Shown: piece by piece, positions 7,939 through 15,479 of the stretch | Numbering within the stretch: the first letter of the stretch is position 1 | How the letters are laid out: every line of letters starts with the position of its first letter | Origin: CAZLBV01 sp964557845 | Lineage (GTDB): Bacteria > Acidobacteriota > Aminicenantia > Aminicenantales > Aminicenantaceae | Assembly (NCBI GenBank): GCA_964557845.1 | Contig: CAZLBV010000039.1 | Coordinates: 1-21,229, forward strand | Direction of reading: 5' to 3' | Length of the DNA: 21,229 nucleotides | The notes under the pieces: generated by a model | Told to the model about the DNA's origin: nothing | The model's database searches: none | What the model saw: only the letters and a program-made list of their open reading frames with translations | Program-made: the position numbers and the translations under genes

Positions 7939-8542
7939 GAATATGTATATTAAAACGTTTCAATTCAGATTTTAGGTCGGTCCCGGGTTTGAAATGAATG
8001 GTATTCAATCCCAGTGAAGCAGCAGCTGAAATATTTTCTTCAATATCATCGACAAACACACATTCGGAAGGTGGTGCCTGCGCTTTTCTGAGGGCAATCT
8101 CATAAATCTCATTTTGTGGTTTTATAAACCCACATTCATAAGAAAGCACAAAATCATCAAATGCCAAAATATCCGGAAATGTTTTTTTGATGAATCCAAA
8201 TCTCTCAGGGTCTGTGTTTGAAAGAATAAGCAACCTGTATTTTCCTCGCAAATCTTTGTATGTTTTCATAACATCCTGTTTCAAAGTAAAAATCTCATTG
8301 TACATTTGAAAAAATTCGTCATAGGAAAGATTCGCAGATAGAATTTGGCTCACTTTGTCATAAAATTCCCGAGGGCTTAATTCTCCCGTATCAAAGCCAA
8401 GGTGTACATTTGGGTTTTCCTGATTTAATCTGGATATTTCTTCAAGCGAATAAGGACAATAGCGGGAAATCCTTGAAAAAAACAGGCTGTTATCAAAATC
8501 AACAATGACATTTCCGAGATCTGAAATAATTGTTTTAATCAT
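7925..8542 (-). CDS. HAD-superfamily hydrolase, YihX-like phosphatase
   Basis: 205-residue haloacid-dehalogenase-fold hydrolase of subfamily IA. Motif I is IISDLGNVIVDFD with the nucleophile Asp8, in the DLGNVIVD form that marks YihX-like sugar-phosphate phosphatases rather than the usual DxD. A helical cap follows (LGFDTGELSPREFYDKV). Motif II is LILSNTDPERF, motif III CGFIKPQNEIY (Lys) and motif IV VFVDDIEENISAA (two Asp). E. coli YihX removes phosphate from alpha-glucose-1-phosphate; the substrate here is not determined. No clear SD precedes the ATG. It diverges from the zinc-ribbon gene across a short AT-rich region. Confidence 0.9.
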   Translation of the reverse strand: MIKTIISDLGNVIVDFDNSLFFSRISRYCPYSLEEISRLNQENPNVHLGFDTGELSPREFYDKVSQILSANLSYDEFFQMYNEIFTLKQDVMKTYKDLRGKYRLLILSNTDPERFGFIKKTFPDILAFDDFVLSYECGFIKPQNEIYEIALRKAQAPPSECVFVDDIEENISAAASLGLNTIHFKPGTDLKSELKRFNIHIPNEG

Positions 8543-8566
8543 TTTTTATGAACGCTTCATTTGCGT

Positions 8567-8572
8567 TATAAT
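8567..8572 (+). promoter_or_regulatory. candidate -10 element for the zinc-ribbon gene
   Basis: A perfect TATAAT stands six bases before a possible GTG start at 8578; no good -35 is seen. Transcription from it would begin around 8578-8580. This makes the in-frame ATG at 8644 the more believable translation start. Confidence 0.4.
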
Positions 8573-8643
8573 ACCTAGTGAATCCGATTGAAAAAAAAAT
8601 TGTTCAACAACAGAAATCCACTGAAATTACTCTCAGGTTTACT

Positions 8644-8973
8644 ATGAAGGTCTGTCCTCACTGCGGCTCCAATATCCCAGATAAAGAAAATAAATGCCCG
8701 AGATGTGGAACTATTTATTGGGAACCAGGAAAGGATATCCCTTTAGTTAAGGAAAATGAGGAAGAAAAAAATGGCTGCTCTGTTTTATTCTTCATTCCAT
8801 TGGTCGTTGGATTAGGAGTCACAGTTGTTCTGATCTTACTGGGTTTTTTCTCGAACCTTCTCATAAACTTTGAAAACAATCAGATGAAGATCGTTTGGAT
8901 AGGGATATCCTCGCTTTTAGGATATGTCATTTTCCGCCTTCTAAAAAAAAATAAAAAAAAAGCTAAAAAATGA
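8644..8973 (+). CDS. zinc-ribbon domain membrane protein
   Basis: Begins with a zinc ribbon, two CPxCG knuckles (CPHCG and CPRCG, 13 residues apart), then an acidic linker (KENEEEK). Two membrane helices follow (CSVLFFIPLVVGLGVTVVLILLGFF and KIVWIGISSLLGYVIFRLL), and the protein ends in a strongly basic lysine tail. The track-like longer version begins with GTG at 8578. The ATG at 8644 has AGG seven bases upstream, starts right at the zinc ribbon and fits the TATAAT position, giving 109 residues. Such proteins are common, of unknown role, possibly membrane-bound sensors or chaperone-like factors. Confidence 0.72.
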   Translation: MKVCPHCGSNIPDKENKCPRCGTIYWEPGKDIPLVKENEEEKNGCSVLFFIPLVVGLGVTVVLILLGFFSNLLINFENNQMKIVWIGISSLLGYVIFRLLKKNKKKAKK

Positions 8974-8986
8974 CGGCTCCATCCCA

Positions 8987-9400
8987 TTATTTATTTCTTT
9001 CCCCCATGGCCGGCGCTGAGATCCCAAGATCATCGACAATAATAAAGCCTTCCATTTTATCCGTCTGCACCATGAATTCACCTTTGATGATCCTTTCCAT
9101 CCCATCAGGTGGAGTTGGAGCTGTAAATAGGAAATTGAAATTATCCCCATCGTAGATAATATCTGTTATTGGGACATCAACGAAGAATCCGCTGGCCTCG
9201 CTGATGGTACCAGCCAATTTACCCTCTTCTTCTTTAACTGCCATTGAAAGATAAAAATATTCACCTTCTGCATCAAGCTCGATCTCCCAATCCCCAATAA
9301 CCTTGGAATAATCTAGCTGGGCCACTTCAGCCAAAAAAATAGAACCGGTGAAAATCACTGCAGCAAAGACAATTAAAATGGTTTTTTTGAGATTTAACAT
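8987..9400 (-). CDS. small exported beta-rich protein, unknown function
   Basis: 137 residues from the ATG at 9400, which has an excellent SD (AGGAGG, about five bases upstream). Two earlier in-frame starts at up to 9445 lack this. A signal peptide is evident (MLNLKKTILIVFAAVIFTGSIFLAEVA). The mature part begins IGDWEIELDAEGEYFYLSMAVKEEEGKLAGTISE and continues FNFLFTAPTPPDGMERIIKGEF to GISAPAMGERNK. This alternation suggests a small beta-barrel, reminiscent of a lipocalin-like or extracellular binding domain. Similar short secreted proteins occur in several anaerobic or acidobacterial genomes as hypotheticals. No catalytic residues can be named. The gene runs convergent with the zinc-ribbon gene, 13 bases apart. 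Confidence 0.75.
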   Translation of the reverse strand: MLNLKKTILIVFAAVIFTGSIFLAEVAQLDYSKVIGDWEIELDAEGEYFYLSMAVKEEEGKLAGTISEASGFFVDVPITDIIYDGDNFNFLFTAPTPPDGMERIIKGEFMVQTDKMEGFIIVDDLGISAPAMGERNK

Positions 9401-9558
9401 CTTTCCTCCTGTATAAATAATATCTAATCTTCCTGTCCAGCCCACTTTATTTTATTAAAGAATCATAACAAAAACCTAACATAATTTCCAGTTTCCTTGA
9501 TCATAATTCAGAATAACACAACCTCCCATAAGGTCAAATTCAGAGAAAAAATATGAAA

Positions 9559-9589
9559 AAAAAGAGAGCCTTTTAAAGGCTCTCTTTTT
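9559..9589 (-). terminator. rho-independent terminator (possibly bidirectional)
   Basis: GAGAGCC (9564-9570) pairs with GGCTCTC (9578-9584) around a 7-base loop. The stem is extended outward by A/T pairs to 9559-9589. Read on the minus strand it ends in eight T's, and it lies 37 bases beyond the stop of the lipoprotein gene at 9627. The reverse direction also has a T-run of five. Confidence 0.85.
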
Positions 9590-9626
9590 ATGTATATATT
9601 ATGCCTAAAAGAAATAGGACCCTAAA

Positions 9627-10391
9627 TCAGAAGAGCCCTATAAAGATAATGTCTGCATGAAATAATTCCCGGGTCCTGCGTCTTTCATTCCAGGGCACCG
9701 TTTCCTTAACGTCCAGATAAAACCAGTAAGAATCGAAAAGCCCCAATTTCTTTAAATAATAATGAGCGAGATCAGAAATATTATCCACCAGTATAGTACC
9801 AATGGTTCGGCCCCCTTTATCAGAAAGGATGATCTTATAATTATCCCCATCCTGTTCGAGTTTTCCGTTAACCTTGGCTTTTTCTATTCCTTCCCATCCT
9901 TCATTATCATTGTATTGAAGATCGGTCAACTCCACATATTCGTCTCTAGTTTGCAGATCCAGATAATTTTCTAAAACAGGTTCTTCGGTTCTGGTATAGA
10001 TCGGAGCGTACTCGCCGGTTTCATCCTTAAGTTCCAGGGAATTGACTATTAAAACAGAGGTATTAACAGGATCGAACTCACCTTCACCTCTAACATCTTT
10101 TCCCTCAAGGCTTGCTAGATCACCGGTATCAAGACTACCCTGTACATAAACATCAAATCCGCGGACCTTTGGAATGTACATAAAATTTCCCCCGGTATAC
10201 TTTACAGTTCCTTCGAATTCCACCACACCTTCTTCCGTAACATTTATTCCCTCAGATATGTTTGCGGTATCGACTTCAAGGACTTCTTCTTCACCACCTT
10301 TGCAAGCAACCATTCCTGCTAGAATAAATACAAGAGTGAAAACTGAGAATAAAATAATCCGGGATGTCAGATTGAAACATTTTTTTGCCAT
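9627..10391 (-). CDS. lipoprotein of unknown function
   Basis: 254 residues with a lipoprotein signal peptide: basic start, hydrophobic ILFSVFTLVFILAG and a Cys at residue 30 (MVAC, a loose lipobox). An acidic linker (KGGEEEVLEVD) follows. The mature protein has a segment that looks like an OB-fold strand set (VEFEGTVKYTGGNFMYIP ... VYVQGSLDTGDLASLEGKDVRGEGEF ... LIVNSLEL). A second, similar half includes AKVNGKLEQDGDNYKIIL and TILVDNISDLAHYYLKKLGL. Two related OB-like halves are possible but not proven. The start has GGAGG nine bases upstream. It stands alone, with its own terminator downstream. No function is proposed. Confidence 0.78.
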   Translation of the reverse strand: MAKKCFNLTSRIILFSVFTLVFILAGMVACKGGEEEVLEVDTANISEGINVTEEGVVEFEGTVKYTGGNFMYIPKVRGFDVYVQGSLDTGDLASLEGKDVRGEGEFDPVNTSVLIVNSLELKDETGEYAPIYTRTEEPVLENYLDLQTRDEYVELTDLQYNDNEGWEGIEKAKVNGKLEQDGDNYKIILSDKGGRTIGTILVDNISDLAHYYLKKLGLFDSYWFYLDVKETVPWNERRRTRELFHADIIFIGLF

Positions 10392-10546
10392 GACTTAAAC
10401 CTCCAATCTTTGATCCTGCACTTTTTTGCTAGGACTGCGCCGTGAATCATGAAATTTAAATTAAGTCTATAGATTATTTTTATACCATTGCACACAGTAA
10501 ATGTAAAGCGGAAAAATCTACTTATTTCTCATATGGCTGATAAAAA

Positions 10547-10575
10547 TTGACAAGCCGGATAAAATAGAATAAAAA
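10547..10575 (+). promoter_or_regulatory. candidate promoter of tRNA-Val
   Basis: A perfect -35 TTGACA (10547-10552), a 17-base spacer and an AT-rich -10 TAAAAA (10570-10575) end about a dozen bases before the mature tRNA. That is the expected place for a stable-RNA promoter. Confidence 0.5.
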
Positions 10576-10586
10576 TATAGCCACCT

Positions 10587-10658
10587 GGGCGATTAACTCA
10601 GTGGAAGAGTGCTACCTTCACACGGTAGAAGTCACAGGTTCAAATCCTGTATCGCCCA
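10587..10658 (+). tRNA. tRNA-Val (anticodon CAC)
   Basis: A complete 72-base cloverleaf can be folded by hand. The acceptor stem GGGCGAT/ATCGCCC is perfect with 7 pairs. The D arm is ACTC/GAGT with loop AGTGGAA. The anticodon stem is CTACC/GGTAG with loop TTCACAC, placing CAC at 10619-10621, which reads GUG valine codons. The variable loop is five bases. The T arm is ACAGG/CCTGT with loop TTCAAAT. The discriminator base is A at 10658. The CCA end is not encoded (TT follows), so it must be added enzymatically. It is a single tRNA between two minus-strand genes, with no sign of an integrated element in its 3' end. Confidence 0.95.
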
Positions 10659-10691
10659 TTTCTTATAATTAGGGGAACTTCGCTGAGTTTA

Positions 10692-12089
10692 TTAATCAGT
10701 TAGAAAAGGAGATGCCGGCAGACCCTCTTTATTAAAAAGGCTCGGCTGTGCTTTATCGCTCCACAGATACCGCACAAAGACAGGTTTTCTCACCCGTGAA
10801 CTGGATACAATTATGGTATCCCCGGCAAAATAGGCTTCAGCAGGCACAAACTTTCGATCTGCTCCAGCGATCTCGAAATGTCTCAACCGGCCTCCTCGGG
10901 AGGTCAGACCTGTACCTATTGAATCAAATATTATTCTCATATGCCGACCTTCAATGATCTTATCCCGATAGATCGGCCCAGAATAAACCAGTGAATCAAA
11001 ACCGTAATTTTTTGCAAAGGCCCATAAAGATAGCCTTCTTCCTACTTCTTCCTTGTTAGCCGGATGGATAGTCTTAAGATCCCCAATATCCATAGTGACC
11101 ACCATTCCGGTGTTCCTTTCCTGCATAGCAATAAGCTGAGCCTGCCTGAGTCCGGGGGCATCTTTTCCCTTTTCATAGGCAAAAGGCGCTATCTGGACAT
11201 AATAAAAGGGAAAGCTTCCTAGATCCCATAAGTCTCTCCAATCCTGAATCATGGCCGGAAATAATTTCTCATATTGTTCCGGATCATGCGCATTACTCTC
11301 CCCCTGGTACCAGATAACTCCTTTAATAGTATAAGGGATAAGCGGATGTATCATTCCATTAAATAGGACAGACGGATACTGATAGCTTTCACGATCTTCA
11401 AATGTTCCGGTCCCTTCTTTAAACCCGGAAAATCTTTTTAATGCTTCCGGACTGGTCCACGCTTCTGAAGGTGTTCCTCCCCAACTGGAATGAATAAGTC
11501 CGATCGGCACATTGAGTTTTTGCGATAGCTCCCTTCCGAAAAAAAAGCCCACGGCACTGAATTCTGCGGCTGTTTCCGGAGTGCATATGGCCCAACGACC
11601 AACACAATCACTCAATGGAACCGTAGATTCCGCTCTTTGCACCTGGAAAAAACGAATATTAGGAAAATAGGCTGAAGCAATGGCTTCATCTGAATTTAAA
11701 ATTGGTTGATCCTCCCATCCTCTCAGCGGCATTTCCATATTGGACTGACCGGAGCAGAGCCACACTTCTCCGATCATGACATTATTTAAAAGAACTGGTT
11801 CTCCGGCATCAATCTCCAGACTATAAGGACCGCCTGCAGATGGAGTGGGAATTTTTATCATAAATTTCTCGTTTTCATCTCCTCTGGCAGACACGGCTTC
11901 ACCCATCCAGCTTCCTTTTATCGTCACCTTTCCACCCGACTTATACCATCCCCAGATCGAGGCATAGGTATTCTGTTGAAGGACCATATGGTCAGAAAAC
12001 AAAGCAGGCAGCTTAAGCTCCGCAGAATCACCACACCCAGCTAAGATTAGGATGGCAGCCAGAGTAAACATTGACAGTATTTTTTTCAT
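10692..12089 (-). CDS. sialate O-acetylesterase-like lipoprotein (SASA/DUF303)
   Basis: 465-residue SGNH-type carbohydrate esterase. The signal peptide ends in a clean lipobox LAGC (Cys19). An N-terminal beta-sandwich (about residues 25-100; LPALFSDHMVLQQN ... GWYKSGGKVTIKG) precedes the esterase core. Block I is WLCSGQSNMEMPL with nucleophile Ser116. Other family blocks are LIHSSWGGTPSEAW, GVIWYQGESNAHDP and DIGDLKTIHPANKEEVGRRL, whose His (342) is the likely catalytic base. These enzymes remove acetyl groups from sialic acids or from plant-type xylan and other glycans; the sequence cannot separate these. SD AGAGGG precedes the ATG by five bases. It lies 104 bases downstream of the C45 gene on the same strand, possibly one transcript. 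Confidence 0.92.
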   Translation of the reverse strand: MKKILSMFTLAAILILAGCGDSAELKLPALFSDHMVLQQNTYASIWGWYKSGGKVTIKGSWMGEAVSARGDENEKFMIKIPTPSAGGPYSLEIDAGEPVLLNNVMIGEVWLCSGQSNMEMPLRGWEDQPILNSDEAIASAYFPNIRFFQVQRAESTVPLSDCVGRWAICTPETAAEFSAVGFFFGRELSQKLNVPIGLIHSSWGGTPSEAWTSPEALKRFSGFKEGTGTFEDRESYQYPSVLFNGMIHPLIPYTIKGVIWYQGESNAHDPEQYEKLFPAMIQDWRDLWDLGSFPFYYVQIAPFAYEKGKDAPGLRQAQLIAMQERNTGMVVTMDIGDLKTIHPANKEEVGRRLSLWAFAKNYGFDSLVYSGPIYRDKIIEGRHMRIIFDSIGTGLTSRGGRLRHFEIAGADRKFVPAEAYFAGDTIIVSSSRVRKPVFVRYLWSDKAQPSLFNKEGLPASPFLTD

Positions 12090-12193
12090 TGGAATCCCTC
12101 TAAATATAATTTTAATATCATTATCCAGGTTAATAATTATGATATCTCTCTAGCTCAGGTATTACAATAAAAAACAAGAGAATCAGCTATTTT

Positions 12194-13906
12194 TTACTTT
12201 TCAAACAGCTCATCAAAATGAAATCCGATCCATTCTCTGTAGGGAGCATCCCACATGTCGGTCTTCAGGTCATCAACAGCGATAAAAAGGCGGCGTTCAT
12301 TGGACAGACAGATCACTGAATATTCAGTTGTTCCATGGGCAACCTGCTGAAGAAGCCGTACAGCCTCATTGAATCCCAGAGAACTGTTTTGACGGAACCA
12401 GGCCTCCAGAGTATGCCTGGCTGTTTCATACCGCCAAAGGGACGAAAAAGAAATAGGCCTGCCTAAAGATTCATGGGGCTGATCAGGATTAAAACCATAT
12501 GTAAGGTGATGATTCGAAGCCAGGATGCTGCAGGGATCCAGGGGCCGGACTTCCGCAGGATCTCTGACGGCAAACCCGGTACGGCCGCCTTCATAGACAA
12601 AGGCAGGTGAATCTTGACCTTGGTAAGGAGCAGCCCAGAGAATGATCGATCCGGCTGCCGTAATTCCTCCCGTGGAACAGATATGAAGTTTCATCATGTT
12701 GAGGATACTTTCGGGAGAAGCATCCCTTCCCTGTTTTTCCAAAATCAGGCGCTGGATCCAGGAACAGGGAACGATACCATCAGGAACGGGACCGGGGCCT
12801 GAACCTCCGGCATTTTCCATACTGTAGAGACCCTCTTCATTAATCCCAGAGATAGTGCCGACGAATCCGGGCCACATGGTCGAGACCCAACGTTTGTGGC
12901 CGGATTCCGATGGGGCCACCGCAAAAACCAGAAAATGGCTGACCGTAACTTTTCTTATGTCGCATTCCCCATCCATATTTCGGGCGGCCAGTAGACCGCC
13001 TTTGAGCTTACTGCCCTTTGTCCGGTCTCCCCAAAATGCAAATTGTGTGCAGGAAGAACGATTGGAATTGGGGCCCGGAAAGGCCGCACGCCTCTCGATA
13101 TAGGCATTAATGGCTAAAAGATCAGTCCGGTTAAAATCACGGCCTAAAACCTCCAACCTCATATCTATGCCCGATGCCTGCATGCCTTTTATCACGGCAT
13201 CACACTCTTTGAGGAATTCAGGAGGGTAACTGAACCGATTTTCTAAAAAAGGAACAAAGGTATCCTGATAGTTTTTAGCTGAGCGCCAGCTGTCTTCAAC
13301 GATGTAGAATTCAAAAAAATCAATGATCTGACTTCCAACAAGATAACCGTGAGCAAACCCCCGTTCCTCTGCCGTTCCCCAAAGCTGTAGAACCGGAAGT
13401 CCTTTTTTCCAGATAAGGGCACCGTGCTCGCTGGTTCTGCCCTCTTTAGGAAAAATCGTAGGAACACGAAGTCTAAAGCTGCATTCGGAGGCACTGGATC
13501 GGGTAATATCGATCGGGTCACAAAGCCCCCCGGGTGAGGAAGTAAACCAGCCGAAAGGCTCGGGAGGATCGAATCCTAATTTTTGATTTTTATCCAGATC
13601 CATAAAAGCCAGTATTGAATAGTGACCGGGATCAAGATCTTCAAAGATATAGCTTCCAGGTGTTTTCAATTCCTTAGTCTGAAACGGTTCGGCCTCACCA
13701 TATATATCCCCTTTACTAAGCCGATCCACCCTGCCCTCAGAGGAAACTGTCAGCTTATATAAATTGATAACAATATTTCCAGCTCGATCCCCTGAATAAA
13801 AGATATAGCCGGCAAGTGATCTTTTATCCTGGATGATCCCCATACTGCTTAAAACAGCCAGGCCAAACACGACAGCGCAGGCTATGTATTTTTTGTATCC
13901 TTTCAT
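12194..13906 (-). CDS. C45-family Ntn acyltransferase/peptidase with N-terminal beta-domain
   Basis: 570 residues with a signal peptide (KKYIACAVVFGLAVLSSMGI). Residues 30-150 look like a small prealbumin/DUF2141-like beta-sandwich (SYIFEDLDPGHYSILAFMD, then DKNQKLGFDPPEPFG). From about 170 the C45 (acyl-CoA:6-aminopenicillanic-acid acyltransferase-like) fold follows: GTAEERGFAHGYLVG, then the maturation and nucleophile site RSSCTQFAFWGDRT with Cys286, then GGLLAARNMDGE, where Arg309-Asn310-Asp312 is the family's active-site strand. WPGFVGTISGINEEGLYSMENA and SILASNHHLTY are also typical. Members cleave or transfer acyl groups; the substrate is unknown. The SD is GGGAG, ten bases before the ATG. 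It is a second, unrelated Ntn amidohydrolase in the window besides the S45 enzyme. Confidence 0.87.
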   Translation of the reverse strand: MKGYKKYIACAVVFGLAVLSSMGIIQDKRSLAGYIFYSGDRAGNIVINLYKLTVSSEGRVDRLSKGDIYGEAEPFQTKELKTPGSYIFEDLDPGHYSILAFMDLDKNQKLGFDPPEPFGWFTSSPGGLCDPIDITRSSASECSFRLRVPTIFPKEGRTSEHGALIWKKGLPVLQLWGTAEERGFAHGYLVGSQIIDFFEFYIVEDSWRSAKNYQDTFVPFLENRFSYPPEFLKECDAVIKGMQASGIDMRLEVLGRDFNRTDLLAINAYIERRAAFPGPNSNRSSCTQFAFWGDRTKGSKLKGGLLAARNMDGECDIRKVTVSHFLVFAVAPSESGHKRWVSTMWPGFVGTISGINEEGLYSMENAGGSGPGPVPDGIVPCSWIQRLILEKQGRDASPESILNMMKLHICSTGGITAAGSIILWAAPYQGQDSPAFVYEGGRTGFAVRDPAEVRPLDPCSILASNHHLTYGFNPDQPHESLGRPISFSSLWRYETARHTLEAWFRQNSSLGFNEAVRLLQQVAHGTTEYSVICLSNERRLFIAVDDLKTDMWDAPYREWIGFHFDELFEK

Positions 13907-14286
13907 TTTATTTTCTCCCTTGTTTCATTTGCATTTTTTATTGATCTATATCGTTTAAGAAACCGTAAAAAAAATATTTAAATCTTTAAAAAATTACACG
14001 AACCCTGTCATCTGTCTTATTATATCCCAGAGAGAACGTATCACAAATAAAACAGCAAGGTCAATGTCCTACAAGGCAAAATGGCTCTTCGCAAAAATGT
14101 GTACCTGGAGAAGCATAACTGTGAAGAAAGGGAGGGATTCGAAAGTTCCGTCAGGTTCTTAACGCCGTTTCCTCTCCATTTTTCACAGCGCTCCCTAAAC
14201 CGGCAAAATTAATCCCTATAAACTCATGTATTCTCAATTTGATTTTGATTGAGAATTGAAGTAGCTTTATACACGAGAGGAAAATC
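13907..14286. other. 380-bp divergent intergenic region
   Basis: No ORF of coding character is seen on either strand. The left part (13907-14010) is very AT-rich and should hold the promoter of the minus-strand C45 gene. The middle (14041-14200) is mixed in composition, with a long-range pair CTGTGAA (14119-14125)/TTCACAG (14182-14188) that could close a structured RNA, though inner pairing is weak. The right part holds a 9-bp inverted repeat and the AGAGG SD of the Memo gene. Confidence 0.6.
14230..14256. repeat. inverted repeat upstream of the Memo gene, possible operator
   Basis: ATTCTCAAT (14230-14238) and ATTGAGAAT (14248-14256) are perfect mirror copies with a 9-base AT-rich spacer, 30 bases before the start codon. 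The centre-to-centre distance of 18 bases puts both arms on almost the same DNA face. It may be a repressor operator or a leader hairpin; no regulator is identifiable. Confidence 0.5.
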
Positions 14287-15339
14287 ATGAAAAAATTAAT
14301 CGGGCTTCTTATTGCTGGAATTTGTATATTATCCTTGGCTGCTCAGAATAGGCGGCCTATCCGGGATGATGTTGGGTTCTGCTGGAATATGGAAAGTATG
14401 CAAAAACTAGTGGATTATCTTGCTAGCCAGGAGGATCAGGCACCGGAGTCCGAGGGGCTTGTGGCCGCCATTTCTCCCCATGACGATTACCTCTATGCCG
14501 GGAGGATCTATTATCCGCTGTTTAAAATCCTGAGATCCAAAGAGTTAGTTATTTTTGGTGTTACCCATGGCACGGTGCGGAACGAGATCAACGGCCTCGA
14601 GAATATCCTGATCCTGGATGAGTTTGACTATTGGCCTGGGCTAAAAAAGCCCATCCCTGTATCAAGTCTGCGGGACTACCTCATGGAGAAGCTAGATCAG
14701 ACAATTTATATCAAAAACAACAGGGCCCACGAGATCGAGCATTCCATAGAAGCCCTTCTACCTTTCCTTCAATATTTTAATCCTGAGGTCAAAATAACAC
14801 CCATCATGGTCACTCCCATGCCGTTTGAACGCATGGAGGAGGTCTCAGTAAAACTGGCTGAAGTGATTACGGACTACATGCAAGAAAATCAGCTTGCAGC
14901 CGGCCAAGATATTTTTTTTCTGATTTCCTCAGACGGAAACCATTACGGAAAGGACTTCAATAACTCACCTTTTGGAGAAGGAGAAAAAGCCTGGGAAACT
15001 GCACTCAATCTCGACCAACGCCTCATCCGCACCTATCTTACCGGAGACATGGACAGCGGCAAGGTCAAAAGATTGACCCAAGAACTCTGGGGAGAAACTT
15101 ATCTCGATTACAGAAATACCTATTGGTGCGGCAAATATTCTATTCCTTTCGGCCTTCTGACTATAGAGAAAACCATGGATCTTATCACGAATGAAAAGAT
15201 CACGGGCAGGCTCTTCCGTTTCTCTGACACCTACAGCGAAGGTGTCCTGCCTCTCAAAAAAACCGGAATGGGAACCACCGCTCCCTTTTCCCTCCGCCAT
15301 TGGGTCAGCTTTTTCTCCATTGGATATTATATAAAATAA
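14287..15339 (+). CDS. exported Memo-family protein (AmmeMemoRadiSam system protein B-like)
   Basis: 350 residues with an N-terminal signal peptide (KKLIGLLIAGICILSLAAQ) and then a Memo domain. Signature blocks are LVAAISPHDDYLYAGR (His65), HEIEHSIEALLPFLQYF (His152), IFFLISSDGNHYGKDF (His219) and NTYWCGKYSIPFGLL (Cys281). In human Memo1 the equivalent two His and one Cys form a metal (copper/iron) site, and the fold resembles class III extradiol dioxygenases. In many prokaryotes the Memo domain stands with an AMMECR1 domain and a radical SAM enzyme (AmmeMemoRadiSam). Neither partner is present in this window, and this copy is exported. The ATG has AGAGG about six bases upstream. Function unknown; metal-dependent redox chemistry in the envelope is a reasonable guess. 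Confidence 0.88.
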   Translation: MKKLIGLLIAGICILSLAAQNRRPIRDDVGFCWNMESMQKLVDYLASQEDQAPESEGLVAAISPHDDYLYAGRIYYPLFKILRSKELVIFGVTHGTVRNEINGLENILILDEFDYWPGLKKPIPVSSLRDYLMEKLDQTIYIKNNRAHEIEHSIEALLPFLQYFNPEVKITPIMVTPMPFERMEEVSVKLAEVITDYMQENQLAAGQDIFFLISSDGNHYGKDFNNSPFGEGEKAWETALNLDQRLIRTYLTGDMDSGKVKRLTQELWGETYLDYRNTYWCGKYSIPFGLLTIEKTMDLITNEKITGRLFRFSDTYSEGVLPLKKTGMGTTAPFSLRHWVSFFSIGYYIK

Positions 15340-15479
15340 GCCAACTTGGCTGACTCAACTTATTGAAAATAATACAATAAATTTTTCCATCTCTGAGAAG
15401 TATTTTTCTTAAAGTTGATTTATTGGCCATTTTTTCGAGTTTAAGAACCATCGCATTTTTTATGAATAGTTCAGGTTAG

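Noticed and set aside
8941..8973. A-rich tail of the zinc-ribbon gene as a frameshift or low-complexity artefact.
   Set aside because: The frame stays open and a Lys-rich cytoplasmic tail after a membrane helix is normal.
10587..10691. tRNA-Val as an integration site of a mobile element.
   Set aside because: No integrase gene and no repeat of the tRNA 3' end are visible in the window.
39..14195. A 20-base similarity (17 of 20) between 39-58 and 14176-14195, both containing CACAGC and CTCCC, suggesting a dispersed repeat.
   Set aside because: Several matches of this quality are expected by chance in a 21-kb window, and the flanks do not align.
14245..14273. TTGATT, 17 bases, TATACA before the Memo gene as a promoter.
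   Set aside because: It would start transcription at about the SD, leaving no usable ribosome site; kept only as part of the dyad region.
15340..15352. AGCCAA-C-TTGGCT palindrome after the Memo gene as a terminator.
   Set aside because: The possible loop is too small or the stem too short, and no T-run follows.
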